A stretch of DNA of 64,000 nucleotides from the NCBI GenBank assembly GCA_944390735.1, contig CALXRL010000100.1, positions 46,534 to 110,533 on the forward strand, written 5' to 3'. The translations under genes were made by a program, and so were the position numbers. Position 1 is the stretch's first letter. Each line of letters starts with the position of its first letter. Under the pieces are notes generated by a model. It was not told the origin of the DNA and did no database searches. It worked only from the letters and a program-made list of their open reading frames with translations. This DNA comes from an uncultured Victivallales bacterium (GTDB lineage: Bacteria; Verrucomicrobiota; Lentisphaeria; Victivallales; UBA1829). Below, in pieces: positions 27,901 to 37,176 of this stretch.

Positions 27901-28147
27901 GGCCGCGGAAAAAATCCGCTGTCATTTTGAGCGGAACCCGAAGGGCTGCCTCTATACGATCACTCTTCCGCTCCGCTATCTTGCTCCGATGAAACTTGCG
28001 GAAGGGACTCATGCCGGTTTTGCTATTTCCCTGATCGATTATGATTCCCGGAACGGAGTACAGACAGAGAAACGCCTTGCCCTGACCGAATCCGGCCTTC
28101 CCAATGAGCGGATGGGCGCCTGGGCATCCATTGTCCTGATGAAATGA
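24908..28147 (+). CDS. Large secreted clan-A glycoside hydrolase (GH39-like) with CBMs
   Basis: The 1079-residue protein has a short signal peptide (hydrophobic residues about 5-18). An N-terminal jelly-roll resembling CBM4/9 (about 60-235, VRNLMPNPSFRQGM) is followed by a TIM barrel (about 330-700). The clan-A acid/base is Glu457 in FANEAE and the nucleophile is Glu574 in VTESFN, the spacing expected for GH39-like enzymes. A beta-sandwich and a CBM9/DOMON-like domain (about 890-1079, CQLAWNEENLFVRVRIRDS) end the protein. It is the last gene of the GntR cassette. The substrate is unknown. Confidence 0.8.
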   Translation: MNHGVFCLMVAMSMVCSAGTVPLSGPVREAEFSPDSSIPARKPLRGIDFWKQDAMHVPESPVRNLMPNPSFRQGMRYYFRMWGGNFYKDPVRAPRYEIVPGGRRPDAKSLLIRTGEQTVPGNERPADMMSLPIPLEPGKDYVLSCYAKCDVPEGMLLTLCLTDNGKNFSYRTPYEKESHFPLTTEWKRYVYRFKILKKGPECVNINGNNLPPHGTILVTDVQLEEGTEPSEFVAPEKEGLLLTSSPSNTIDSTRKISARFELFGSAEGTVELSLFDFWRKKRWTGSYAMNPVRTIELPFDQLSLGKGSFCLQAKYHSKGKVWYDYYRFSVIDPILNQQSATRHFFGTLLENRMFNRNASYRQLARAGFGNYTYGCYDIQQAEAIKRYGLLNQTSPLVGVHQLHNDAVDPEFRRNLGWLKNLFQLKTITSEDEKRIEKTAYQLAKAMPQEKRWSFANEAECHTPILKEKRYAEWGRSAIAAYRGIKRANPENEFFVETGTSCYLPDRGYEVTEEHIKSGFRNKIQWDFIGLHPYSVLDGARHFSKQYMLDDTVSHIFDVLRKYNYPESTPIYVTESFNIIHQNVAEWSCGGGADTYPIGVKASYDFSREEVSQAAWAARTYLLLLKFWPRIRMVHIWRNVLWHDITLNMIPLANAVNTLRVLFPDPEFIASFRPGAGVHAYLYRGKDGRTIAALWTSREEVELHRTEGVRFEFTLNAENPKLIDLMGNEHPVHRNSDNRMALMLNAAPLFLIVDNQEADELQRALKQADMTVSATSCHVGVRVRKDGALVADLKNLERKECQFSCQDNSILLKAYGKNSMELMRRKPEFGKLFRYGFEYRYRYPQLPEIRQRRNMVWMFVPYTKNNPDWRKIPAVEVPHHVWGWKAPKEDFSAKCQLAWNEENLFVRVRIRDSQFIAPKDYDALVRNGMVWKMDNGMELYLDYDGKGKRSNTTKWEKNYYRYDFSYGNPEGRSGRGFVYRRQEPDMQLTGGTDTPSKEEAAEKIRCHFERNPKGCLYTITLPLRYLAPMKLAEGTHAGFAISLIDYDSRNGVQTEKRLALTESGLPNERMGAWASIVLMK

Positions 28148-28386
28148 AATCGGAACGTCGGAAGGCCATCTGACGGAACGTCGCCGAAGGGAAATGCGCA
28201 GACAGCGGATCGTGCTCGGCATTCCCCCGGCGGCGCTTCCCGCGTACCATTCCCCGCTTTCACAGCCGTTCACTCGGCTTGAGAGGAGGCATCCGGGGGA
28301 AAACTCAGAGCTCTTTTCAACTTGGTTCCGCTTCTTTTTTTCAGAATCAATGCATTTCCCCTCTTGAGAAGAGAATGCTTTCCGTT
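28148..28386. other. Intergenic region with long inverted repeat
   Basis: TTCCCCCGG (28222-28230) and CCGGGGGAA (28293-28301) are perfect complementary arms around a 62-base loop. I see no credible gene on either strand. It lies between the converging GH39-like gene and the sialate O-acetylesterase gene. Confidence 0.45.
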
Positions 28387-28430
28387 GATCTTCCGGTGAA
28401 TGGTTCCTCTTCCGGAAGATCTTTCTTTTT
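28387..28430. terminator. Terminator between convergent genes
   Basis: A perfect 10-base stem (GATCTTCCGG with CCGGAAGATC) with a 15-base loop is followed by TTTCTTTTTT on the plus strand. It probably ends the GH39-like cassette. The minus-strand side lacks a strong T-run. Confidence 0.65.
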
Positions 28431-28496
28431 TCGGAGGCTCTTTCCTGCCGCATCAGCTTTCTTCCGTCCGGCAGGCGGACAACAGGACGTTTTCTT

Positions 28497-29924
28497 TCAG
28501 AATGTCTTCTGAATTTCTTCCTCAAAAGGTTCCGCGGGAACGCCGGAAGCATTGACCAGATTGTGATTCCCGCACTGATCCCAGCCGAGACGGATCCATT
28601 TGGGAACCATTCCCTTCTTTACGGGAAGAACCAGCGTATCTTCCCGGATTCGACCGTCGGCGTTCACAAAATTGCGGTCCGCTCCCGCAATGGCCAGATA
28701 CGAGATCGGTTTTCCGTCGCGACTTCGGAGTCCGTTCCCGTTGTGAAAGGAAACGATGATTTCCTCCTTTTTCCAAACCGCTTTCCAAAATCGCGGAGAG
28801 AGCGCCGCGGAGCTGCCCTTTCCGTATTCCCGAAACAGAATCGTATCCGCCAGACGTTCCGCCAGAACCCGTTTGTGCCTGGGATGGATGTCATTGAAAT
28901 CCCCGCAGTCCGTGCTGACAATGACCGTTGCGTTGACATCCCGGACTGCCCACGAGAACTGCGCCTTCCAGAAACGCGGCAGAAGCTGGGGATCCCGGTG
29001 GGAATAACGGTACGGAGGAAGCTGGATCAGATAAAACGGGAGTCGCGGATTGGAAAAGGACCGGCGGAATGTTGCGGAAAGAACCTGAAGTTTCTCCGCA
29101 TAATTTCTTCCGTCGGTATGGTTGTCCTCCCCCTGGTACCAGACGACTCCGCGCACCGCCATCGGGGAGAGGGGACGGATCATTTTCGAAAAGAGCACTC
29201 CGGGAAGACGCTGCTTGTCGGCTCGCAGCTCCCGGTCGCTCCGGACATCCAGATCATGAAACTGTTTTTCCAGATCCTTTCGGACTTCATCCCTGATCGG
29301 GACAAGAGGAAGAACCGTCCGGTCCATCATGGATTCAATCCGGGCTCCGCCCCAGGAGATGTTGACCAGACCCTGGGGAACCCCGGTTTCCTGAAACAGA
29401 CGGCGTCCCAGAAAATAGGCAAAGCCGGAAAAATACCAGAGCGTTTGCGGGGTCGCCTCGTTCCAGACCGCCTCAATGTTGTATTCCGGTTTTCTGCTCC
29501 AGGAGCGCGGAACGTGTAGCAGACGGATTCTGCGGTCCGCGGATGCCGCCGCCTCTTTTCCCTCCCGGACGGCGAACAGGGCAAACTGCATGTTCGACTG
29601 GCCCGCGCAAAGCCAGATATCGCCGACAAGCACATTTTGAAAAGTCAGTTTGTTCTCTCCGGTCACCGTCAACGATTCTCCCTTCGCATTCGCCTTCATG
29701 GGAGCAAGGACAACCCGCCAGTTCGTATCCGGACGGACCGTCGTCACCAGTTTCTGACCCTGGAACTCGACCGTAATCGTTTCCCCGGGCCGGCCGTTGC
29801 CCCAGATGGGGACCGGAACGTCCCGCTGAAGAATCATGTTGTCGGAAAAAACCGAGGGCATTTCCAGAGCATATTCTTTCACCGGAATCAGAAACGGGAT
29901 CAGCAGCAGAATTTTTTTCAGCAT
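28497..29924 (-). CDS. Secreted sialate O-acetylesterase-like SGNH esterase
   Basis: The 475-residue protein has a signal peptide and then the family's FSDNMILQRDVPVPIWG beta-domain start. The SGNH nucleophile is in LCAGQSNMQF. WGGARIESM follows, and the catalytic Asp-x-x-His is in NDIHPRHK. WYQGEDN is also a family motif. The family removes O-acetyl groups from sialic acids or from polysaccharides such as xylan and pectin. Here it directly follows the GH5-like gene (adjacent stop and start), so deacetylation of the glycan attacked by the operon is more likely than sialic acid use. It is the last gene of the operon. Confidence 0.88.
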   Translation of the reverse strand: MLKKILLLIPFLIPVKEYALEMPSVFSDNMILQRDVPVPIWGNGRPGETITVEFQGQKLVTTVRPDTNWRVVLAPMKANAKGESLTVTGENKLTFQNVLVGDIWLCAGQSNMQFALFAVREGKEAAASADRRIRLLHVPRSWSRKPEYNIEAVWNEATPQTLWYFSGFAYFLGRRLFQETGVPQGLVNISWGGARIESMMDRTVLPLVPIRDEVRKDLEKQFHDLDVRSDRELRADKQRLPGVLFSKMIRPLSPMAVRGVVWYQGEDNHTDGRNYAEKLQVLSATFRRSFSNPRLPFYLIQLPPYRYSHRDPQLLPRFWKAQFSWAVRDVNATVIVSTDCGDFNDIHPRHKRVLAERLADTILFREYGKGSSAALSPRFWKAVWKKEEIIVSFHNGNGLRSRDGKPISYLAIAGADRNFVNADGRIREDTLVLPVKKGMVPKWIRLGWDQCGNHNLVNASGVPAEPFEEEIQKTF

Positions 29925-32900
29925 CTATTTTCTCCGTTCCAGTTCATAAGCAAAGACTGTTTCATGAGGATCGCGGAAGGTATCGGCGATCCAGGTCATT
30001 GAAGTGTCTCCGGATTTCCGGAAAGGAACTTCCGCAATCCGTTTCCCGGAGGGCGCCAGCGCGTGGAGTTTCCAGGGCGCGTCCGGAAGCGTCAGAGAAA
30101 TTTCCGCGGATCCTCTGCCCGCAAGCAGTTGCCCTTTCGGCCAGCGGGTGACGATTCTCTGATCGGAGGCGCTGAACGTGATTCCTTCCAGCTGAACATC
30201 CGTCAGGTGCAGAAGCAGAAGGCGGCCGGATTCCCGCAGCGGTTTCCCATCCACGGCGATCACGGAGACCACCGCAAAGCCCCGCGTCGTCCGTGCGGAA
30301 AGCGTTTTTCCGGCAAGGCGTTCCCCTTCCGGAAGAATCAGGGCCTCGCTGTATGGCGTGACCGCCGAAAAGGTGTGTCTTTTGAAATCCGCCGTGAGTT
30401 CCCCGGTGGAACTTTGAATCTTTTTTGTCTTGCGGCCCGGAAGAAGAGGTCCTCCGGAAACCGTTTCCGTCAGGTTGTAAAAGCCGGTGAGAACCGGACA
30501 TTTCATGTGGGCGGGAACCGCATCCGCAGTCAGGGCAAACACCGCGCGGCAGTTCGGCGGAAGAGGGGGCGTGCATTTTCCATCGGAACAGCCGACCGAT
30601 CCGACCTTTCCATACAGTCCCAGCATTTGAAGATCCAGCGGATAGTCCGGCCAGATCTGCGACGTGATGTCCTTCGGAACGGCGGCCGCAAACGAAATTT
30701 CTGCCGGAGCGACATCCCGTCTCAGGAAGAACGCCGCCGCAATGCGTTCCGAGAGCATCCGGATCACATCATTCGCGCAATCGAACGCCTCGATGCTCAC
30801 TTCCGTAAGGGCGCGATCCTTTCCTCCGCTGTATTCGAAGCGGTAGAGGGCGTCCCAGTCCTGAAGCGCGGCATAGGCGCTGAAGAGCGGCGCGCCTTCC
30901 GCCCGGAAACGGTTCGGATAGCAGAAATCGAACTCGGTCACGGTGAACGGTTTCCCGAAAATGCGCGTCGGCATAATGAGACGGGGCGAGAAGAGATCGT
31001 TCCGCAGCACACTGTAATTGCAGAACTGGACCGGCGTCAGACCGCTGCCGAGGGAAACCGGATGATCCCAGTAGAGATGATTGTCCACATAATCGTACTG
31101 CATGCGGAACGGATGATAATTCGGCGATTCGATGAAGTTCTGATCGGTCAGGGGGGCCCGCACGCCGATCTCCCGCAGGAACTTCACCATATCCTGATAA
31201 TATTCCAGATAGACGTCGCGGCAGAAGCGGTGGAAAAGCTCCTCCTGATTCTGTTTCGTGACGGCGATGCCCCGTTTCCGGCACCGCTCCCGGAAGACTT
31301 TCCGATAGAACTCCCGGATTCCGGGTCCGCAGCGCTGCTGAAGGAGAAAGAAGATCGAATTCTCGTTCAGAATGCTGATCCCGATGAATGCCGGATCCTC
31401 CGCCCAGCTCAGTCCTGTGTAGGCATTGCGGTGGGTCAGCACCTGCCGGACCCACTCCTTGAATCGGGAACGGACCTCGGGAGAGATCATGACCATGGCT
31501 TTGTATTCGTATCCGGGAGCCATGCGCGGCAGACCGGGGAACTCCTCGGGGGCGGGCTGACGCGCCGTATAGAGATCGGTTGTCAGATAGATTCCGTTCC
31601 GTTTGAGGGCGGCGATCAGATAATCCAGCTGATCCAGCCGTTCGGGAAGGATCCGGTGGGAGTCCTTCCGGTTCGTCCGATCGACGAGATCGCGGTCGAA
31701 ATGGTGCAGACGGACCGCGTTGTAACCACAGCGCGCCAGACGTTCTGCGATCCTGTCGCACTCCTTTTTGCTCATATAGAGAGCCCAGAAGGAGATGTTC
31801 GTGCCATAAAAACGGACAGGTTTCTTCTGTTTTTCAAACTGGAAATGTCCATCGGGAGTCACCTGCAAAAATCCGTGTTTTCCGGCCGGAGCGTCCAGAA
31901 GAAAAGAGAAATCCAGCGCGGAACCCTTCTGTACGGAACGGTCGAAGACAAACGGCCGCCAGTTCTCGTTCCGGCGAATGGAGAACGCCTCCTGCCGCGG
32001 GAAATTCATTCTTCCGTTGGTGAACAGGGCCGAAACGATCATCCAGAGGGGCGTTTCTCCGGCAATTTCAAATTTCAGCGACGCCACCGGCTTCCCCTTC
32101 AGCGCGAAAAAGGAACAGTAGAGCCCGATTCCCGCGGAGGAGTTGCTTCCTTCCCAGCCCACGATTCCATTGGGAAGTGCGGCCGGTTTCCACCAGTTCC
32201 CGACATCCTTTCCGGAAAGAATCGGGATTTTCTGCACGGATCCGTCCCGATAGCGCACCGAGATGCCGGCGACTTCCCGTCCCGGAGCGGGAAGCCATGC
32301 TCCCGCATGCAGGAGTGCCAGGTAGAACCGGGGCTCGGAGGAGTCAATCGGAAGTTCCAGTTCCCTCGGAAACCCTCTCCGTTTTGCTCCTCCGACCACG
32401 GCACAGCCGGAGCTCGGAATCGGAAAGGAAAAGGCGCCGACCTTTCGGATTCCCGTCGGAAGATTCCGCATGTCGTTGGAGGGACCCTGATCGGTCCAGC
32501 CGCCTTTTCCGTCGTTGGGTAGTGCGTCATAAAAGGTCCGGTTCACGATCGGCGAAAGATCCACGGCATCTCCCCGGAACGGAGAAAAGCGGATCGTCAT
32601 CGACAGACTGCTTTCCGTCAGATTCCCGGCATCGGGGGAAAAGTGGATCCGCAGACAGAAAAAATTCTTGTTCCAGTGTCTCTGATCCAGAATCTCCAGA
32701 AGAACGGGGCGCGGAAAATGGAACCGGATAACGCCGTCGGAAAGAGAAAACGTGATCTGACGGACTTTTGTCCCGGGCAGAAGAACGCCGTTTTTTCCCG
32801 TATTCAGAACAATCTCTTTCCCGTCCGCGGTGACGGAGGCGTTCTGAAACTCCTTCACAGGAAGTGTCAGTTCTGCGGCCAGAATCGCTGTTTTCGCGGG

Positions 32901-33206
32901 GCGTTCGGAGCGGAAGGTGTACTGGACCCGCAGAGTGCCGTCCGACTCCTTTCGGATCTCCTCCCCCCATTGCGCATCGGTTCCGTCGAAGAGTTTCCAT
33001 GGAGTTTTCAGGGATCCGCCGGAAGAGGGCATGCCGTTCCCCTTCTGCCGGGGAACGGAGGTTCTCCACTGCGGATGATAGTGGCGGACCAGCAGTTCTC
33101 CGCTTCCGATCCGGAGAATGCCATCCGGCTGAATCCGGATCTCCGCTGACGCCGCAATGGCGGCAAGACCCAGAATCAGCAGCGGGATGAGTTTCGCGTT
33201 CATCAT
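29925..33206 (-). CDS. Large secreted GH5-like clan-A glycoside hydrolase
   Basis: The 1093-residue protein begins with a signal peptide (MMNAKLIPLLILGLAAIAASA); the start at 33206 has AAAGGA upstream and lies 4 bases after the previous stop. The beta-rich N-terminus contains the repeated module (about 214-400, with GGWTDQGPSND and GNWWKP) that also occurs in the proteins at 33211 and 50558. The TIM barrel starts near 460 (PVRFYGTNISFW). Candidate clan-A residues are acid/base Glu615 in LNENS and nucleophile Glu758 in TEFD. A C-terminal beta-sandwich follows. The family is closest to GH5-like or unclassified clan A; the substrate is unknown. Confidence 0.78.
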   Translation of the reverse strand: MMNAKLIPLLILGLAAIAASAEIRIQPDGILRIGSGELLVRHYHPQWRTSVPRQKGNGMPSSGGSLKTPWKLFDGTDAQWGEEIRKESDGTLRVQYTFRSERPAKTAILAAELTLPVKEFQNASVTADGKEIVLNTGKNGVLLPGTKVRQITFSLSDGVIRFHFPRPVLLEILDQRHWNKNFFCLRIHFSPDAGNLTESSLSMTIRFSPFRGDAVDLSPIVNRTFYDALPNDGKGGWTDQGPSNDMRNLPTGIRKVGAFSFPIPSSGCAVVGGAKRRGFPRELELPIDSSEPRFYLALLHAGAWLPAPGREVAGISVRYRDGSVQKIPILSGKDVGNWWKPAALPNGIVGWEGSNSSAGIGLYCSFFALKGKPVASLKFEIAGETPLWMIVSALFTNGRMNFPRQEAFSIRRNENWRPFVFDRSVQKGSALDFSFLLDAPAGKHGFLQVTPDGHFQFEKQKKPVRFYGTNISFWALYMSKKECDRIAERLARCGYNAVRLHHFDRDLVDRTNRKDSHRILPERLDQLDYLIAALKRNGIYLTTDLYTARQPAPEEFPGLPRMAPGYEYKAMVMISPEVRSRFKEWVRQVLTHRNAYTGLSWAEDPAFIGISILNENSIFFLLQQRCGPGIREFYRKVFRERCRKRGIAVTKQNQEELFHRFCRDVYLEYYQDMVKFLREIGVRAPLTDQNFIESPNYHPFRMQYDYVDNHLYWDHPVSLGSGLTPVQFCNYSVLRNDLFSPRLIMPTRIFGKPFTVTEFDFCYPNRFRAEGAPLFSAYAALQDWDALYRFEYSGGKDRALTEVSIEAFDCANDVIRMLSERIAAAFFLRRDVAPAEISFAAAVPKDITSQIWPDYPLDLQMLGLYGKVGSVGCSDGKCTPPLPPNCRAVFALTADAVPAHMKCPVLTGFYNLTETVSGGPLLPGRKTKKIQSSTGELTADFKRHTFSAVTPYSEALILPEGERLAGKTLSARTTRGFAVVSVIAVDGKPLRESGRLLLLHLTDVQLEGITFSASDQRIVTRWPKGQLLAGRGSAEISLTLPDAPWKLHALAPSGKRIAEVPFRKSGDTSMTWIADTFRDPHETVFAYELERRK

Positions 33207-33210
33207 TCTT

Positions 33211-36200
33211 TCATTCCTTTCTTTTTTCAAAATAGAGAACCTCCACTCCGTGCGCGGGGAGCGAAAGTTTCAGCAGATCGTCTTTTCCGTTCCATACGGG
33301 GGAATTTTTCACGGTCGGGAACTCTTTTCCGCTGGTCAGGGCGGTGATCCGGTACGGTCCCCTGCGCAGTTTCCCTTTCGCGGGAATGGTCACGACCTTG
33401 GGTTCCCGGAAAAAGTTTGCGACATAGAGCAGGAATCCGTTTTCCCGTTCCACAAGCTGGGTTTCCACAAAGAAATCGGCATCTTCGCCATGGACTTCGA
33501 GATCCGGCGCGATTCCCTCCCGTTCCAGAATCGCCTTCCAGGTCAGCAGGGAGGTTCCCGCGGAGGGAATGCCGCCGAACTGGTACACCTTGCCCTTTCC
33601 GCAGGATCGGACCGCCAGCACGGGTTCGCCTCCGGCGGAACGCGCCAGAACGGTGGTCTGACCGTCGTCCTGAACGGAAAGCTCCGGGGCCAGAAACAGA
33701 AGAGAGAGATTCAGACCGTTCCAGCTGGCGGAGATTCCGGATTTCCCGATTTCGGGAAGCGGTTGATTCCGGAGCGATTCCGCCGAACGGAGCGGAAAGA
33801 ACTCCCGGCCGGAAATCGCCTTTCCATATTCATTTCCCTGAAAGGTTTCGGGCGTTGCCAGGACGATGCCGCCCTCGGCCACATATCGGCGGATCGCGGC
33901 AAAGACCTCCTCCCGGACCAGATGGGCGCCGGTCAGCAGCAGCGCCCGGTATTTCTTCAGGCCGCCGCGCAGGATCTGATTTCCTGTGATCAGGTCCAGG
34001 GGGCGGCGGGAGAATACTCCGGAGTAGAACTCCGTTTCCAGGCTGAAGTTGCGACGGATGTCCCGCATGGATTCAAACGAAACAAACAGCGCGGTGTTTC
34101 CGCGGATCCGGGGGACCGGAGCGAGAAGCTCTCCATAGCGCTGAAGCGATTTTCCGATCCGCGCCATTTCCGCCAGGACATCCGGTTCGTTGTTTGCCGG
34201 ATGGCAGACTGAATCCGGCGCAGGGAAAAAGCACCAGTAGGTCGGGACAACCGCCTGATCGCCATGAATGATGTGACTCCACACGGCGAGACGGTACTCC
34301 GACGCGGTTTTCCTGCTGCCGTACTTGGTCATGGCCCCTTCGGTGTTCAGAACGGGAAGTCTGTTTTCCGAAACGCAGCGCATCATTTCCGTGAAAAGAT
34401 AGCCGGCGTTTCCGATCATTGCGGGCATCTCCTCGGGGGAGGCGCCGTCCCGCCACGGCGTGAAGAGCCGCTCGGAGGAGAGAATGTCCACCAGATCCGG
34501 CATTGCCTCGTAGTCGCAGCCGCGCAGCGCGTAGCTGTGGCGATCCTCGCCGCCGGAGAGCGTGGCAAACGGCTGGATGGAAAACAGAACCCTGCGTCCC
34601 TTCAGCAGCTCCTTGATCATCCTCCGTTTTTTCCGGATCACCTGAACATAGCGCATTTGCTGGAATTTGATCCAGTCGACGACCGGAGCGATTCCGTTTT
34701 TTCTTGCGTCGGCACGGGTCATCACCGGCGGCTCAATCGAGTCGAAACTCTTTCGATTCCCGCCCCAGACCGCATTCAGCTTTTCCATCGTGCCGTAGCG
34801 CTCCGCCAGATAGCGGCGGAACATCCGGAGATTCGCTTCCGAACTGGAACGGTACATGGATTCGTTGTCCAGCTCAATGACGTTCAGATTGCCGCCCTGC
34901 TTGAGAACATCGTCCAGACACTCCCGGTAGAGCTTTCGCATCAGAACCCAGGTTTCCGGATTTTCCGGACAGGCCAGAATGGAAAAATCGGAGTTGGGCG
35001 GAAAGAAATCCGGATCCTGTTTCAGAAATTCATTGTAGGTCATGAAAACGCTGTTCATTTCCAGCGCCCAGCCGTTATGGGTGGTTTCCTTTGCCGCTCT
35101 GCGCAGATTGCCGCGCCAGTCCTGCCGGGAGCCCCAGCTGCCGGGTTTCACCCGCGGATTGATCCTGCCGCGGCACTCCCGGAGAATCGGAAACAGCGTG
35201 AATACGGCATAATCAAACTGGAAGAGCTGGGCGGCTCCGCGCAGATAAAATTTCCCGAGCGGGGAAGTGACTCCGTTGCCGCCTTGTCCCGGATAGCCGC
35301 TGATCTCTGTGCCCCAGAGAATTTTCGGCCTGCCGTTGACCAGAAACATGCCGTCGCGGATGGAGAGTTTTTTCGGCGGAAGATCCGGCGGGTTCCGCAA
35401 GGCGGCGGAAAAACGTTCAAAGCGCTCCTTTTCCTCCGCCAGCTCCCGTTCCGCCTGCTGGAGGGAACGATCCGTTTTTTCTTCCGGAACAACCGGCGTT
35501 CCGTTCCGGCGAATGCTGTTGACGGCCAGCTGAAGAAGCCGTTCGCCGGCCCGGCTCGCATCCTGCTGACGGGGATCCTTTCCGGTCCTGGACGGAGTCC
35601 GGGAATCGGTCCAGATTCCGCTCAGGCGCTTCAGGGTCTGCGGATCGATCCACCCGAGCGCTCCTCTGGAAAATCTGCCCGGATGACCGTACAGAAGCCC
35701 TGCGGAAATTCCGATTCGCCGGGATGTCCCGTCCGTCTCCTCCTGATACAGTTCCGCCAGAGGCCGCACCTTCCATCCGGATGATCGGACCGTCTCTTCC
35801 CGGAGAATGCGGTAGTCTTTCCAGCAGTAGGACGGAAGAATGAATTTCGACTTTTCCCCCGGAAGATTCCATTTCAGATAGAGATTCCCGTTCCCCGGCA
35901 TTCGGGAAAAGGCCGGCCGGGTCCGGAACAGGGCTTTCTGCGAATAGCTCTTCGGATACGACCAGCGCCCTTCCGAATCCCGTTTCATCGGCCGCCCGAA
36001 CGGGAAACTGTTCAGGTTCAGGATGGCTCCTCCCTGTTCCAGATAGCGGACAAGCGCCTGAAAGCAGTCCCCTTCCTTTTTCCACGTATACGGGAACGGA
36101 TCGCCGGTATAATCCAGCAGAAGCGGGACTTCGTCCGCGGTGATCGTTCCTTTGAGAAGTTCCGCAAGCGGAACCTTCCGGCAGCTTTCGCCTGCTTGAT

Positions 36201-37176
36201 TCAGGAGTCGTTCCACCTCCGGCCATGTCTGGTAGAAGTGCAGGAGTTCCGGCTGAAAGCGGAACTGCAGAACCGCGAGGCGGCTTTTCTTTTTCCGTTC
36301 CGCGGGAGTGCTGCGTTTTTCCGGGACCTTTTCCGCCATCAGTTCATTCATGATCCGGTACTCCTCCCGCTCCATGCGGATTTCCCGGAGGAGTTTGTCC
36401 TGTTCCGCCTCCTGCCGGCTGTTCGAGGAAGAGGAGCAGGCCTCCGCGGGAATTACGGTAAATTCCTTGGAATCCCTGGCAACTCTCATCCGGACGGTTT
36501 TGCCGGAAAGAACCGGAAGCGTTTTCCCGCGCTGGAAGGTGACAGCCAGCACGGCGCAGAACGCATCGGAATTGTCTGAAATAAGATCCATCGAAACGAT
36601 TTTCCTGTCGGGATGCGCATTGGGGACGCTCATTCGCCAGACGCCGACCAGACGGCCCACCGGATTGTAGTCCGCCCACGCAAGAACCGCTTTCGGCAGA
36701 TTCCGGGGAACCCACCAGTTGCCGATTTCCAGATCCCATCGAACCGGAATTTTCGCGCAGCTTCCATCCTCGTAATGAAGAATACAATGGTACACATTCC
36801 CCTGCGGCGTCCGCATGCTTCCTCCCCCGGTATGGAGAATATGCAGAAAATCCACCTGTTTCCTATTTACGGGAATGTTTCGAAGGGCCTCGGGAAAATA
36901 GGGTCTCCGCACGCTGCGCAGGGCAATGCATGTCGCGCCGGCGTTGGTGACCGGATCGGGAATGTCGAAGGGAACTCCGGCAAACGTTCGTTTTCCGGAC
37001 GGAAACGTCCGCAGATCATTGTTCCCCTCGTCGAACCATCCGCCCATATAGTCGTTCGCCACGGAATCCTGAAAACCGGTTGTCACTTGTCTGCGCAGAT
37101 CCAGCGGGAAGAAATCCGCCGCGTTCCCTTTCGGAAGCAGAGTCAGAATCAGAAGAAGAAGGATGAATTTTCTCAT
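33211..37176 (-). CDS. Very large secreted GH42-like beta-galactosidase-type protein
   Basis: The 1321-residue protein has a signal peptide (MRKFILLLLILTLLPKGNAA), then immediately the shared module (about 24-220, ND-MGGWFDEGNND and IGNWWVP). A coiled, charged linker (about 245-300) and a glutamine-amidotransferase/flavodoxin-like region follow. The GH42-like barrel has acid/base Glu772 in LDNESMY, the family segment RYGTMEKLNAVWGG, and nucleophile Glu946 in LNTEGAM. A trimerisation-like domain (about 1070-1230) and a C-terminal beta domain end it. It overlaps the GH38 stop by 4 bases. It probably cleaves beta-galactosides or related links outside the cytoplasm. Confidence 0.82.
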   Translation of the reverse strand: MRKFILLLLILTLLPKGNAADFFPLDLRRQVTTGFQDSVANDYMGGWFDEGNNDLRTFPSGKRTFAGVPFDIPDPVTNAGATCIALRSVRRPYFPEALRNIPVNRKQVDFLHILHTGGGSMRTPQGNVYHCILHYEDGSCAKIPVRWDLEIGNWWVPRNLPKAVLAWADYNPVGRLVGVWRMSVPNAHPDRKIVSMDLISDNSDAFCAVLAVTFQRGKTLPVLSGKTVRMRVARDSKEFTVIPAEACSSSSNSRQEAEQDKLLREIRMEREEYRIMNELMAEKVPEKRSTPAERKKKSRLAVLQFRFQPELLHFYQTWPEVERLLNQAGESCRKVPLAELLKGTITADEVPLLLDYTGDPFPYTWKKEGDCFQALVRYLEQGGAILNLNSFPFGRPMKRDSEGRWSYPKSYSQKALFRTRPAFSRMPGNGNLYLKWNLPGEKSKFILPSYCWKDYRILREETVRSSGWKVRPLAELYQEETDGTSRRIGISAGLLYGHPGRFSRGALGWIDPQTLKRLSGIWTDSRTPSRTGKDPRQQDASRAGERLLQLAVNSIRRNGTPVVPEEKTDRSLQQAERELAEEKERFERFSAALRNPPDLPPKKLSIRDGMFLVNGRPKILWGTEISGYPGQGGNGVTSPLGKFYLRGAAQLFQFDYAVFTLFPILRECRGRINPRVKPGSWGSRQDWRGNLRRAAKETTHNGWALEMNSVFMTYNEFLKQDPDFFPPNSDFSILACPENPETWVLMRKLYRECLDDVLKQGGNLNVIELDNESMYRSSSEANLRMFRRYLAERYGTMEKLNAVWGGNRKSFDSIEPPVMTRADARKNGIAPVVDWIKFQQMRYVQVIRKKRRMIKELLKGRRVLFSIQPFATLSGGEDRHSYALRGCDYEAMPDLVDILSSERLFTPWRDGASPEEMPAMIGNAGYLFTEMMRCVSENRLPVLNTEGAMTKYGSRKTASEYRLAVWSHIIHGDQAVVPTYWCFFPAPDSVCHPANNEPDVLAEMARIGKSLQRYGELLAPVPRIRGNTALFVSFESMRDIRRNFSLETEFYSGVFSRRPLDLITGNQILRGGLKKYRALLLTGAHLVREEVFAAIRRYVAEGGIVLATPETFQGNEYGKAISGREFFPLRSAESLRNQPLPEIGKSGISASWNGLNLSLLFLAPELSVQDDGQTTVLARSAGGEPVLAVRSCGKGKVYQFGGIPSAGTSLLTWKAILEREGIAPDLEVHGEDADFFVETQLVERENGFLLYVANFFREPKVVTIPAKGKLRRGPYRITALTSGKEFPTVKNSPVWNGKDDLLKLSLPAHGVEVLYFEKRKE

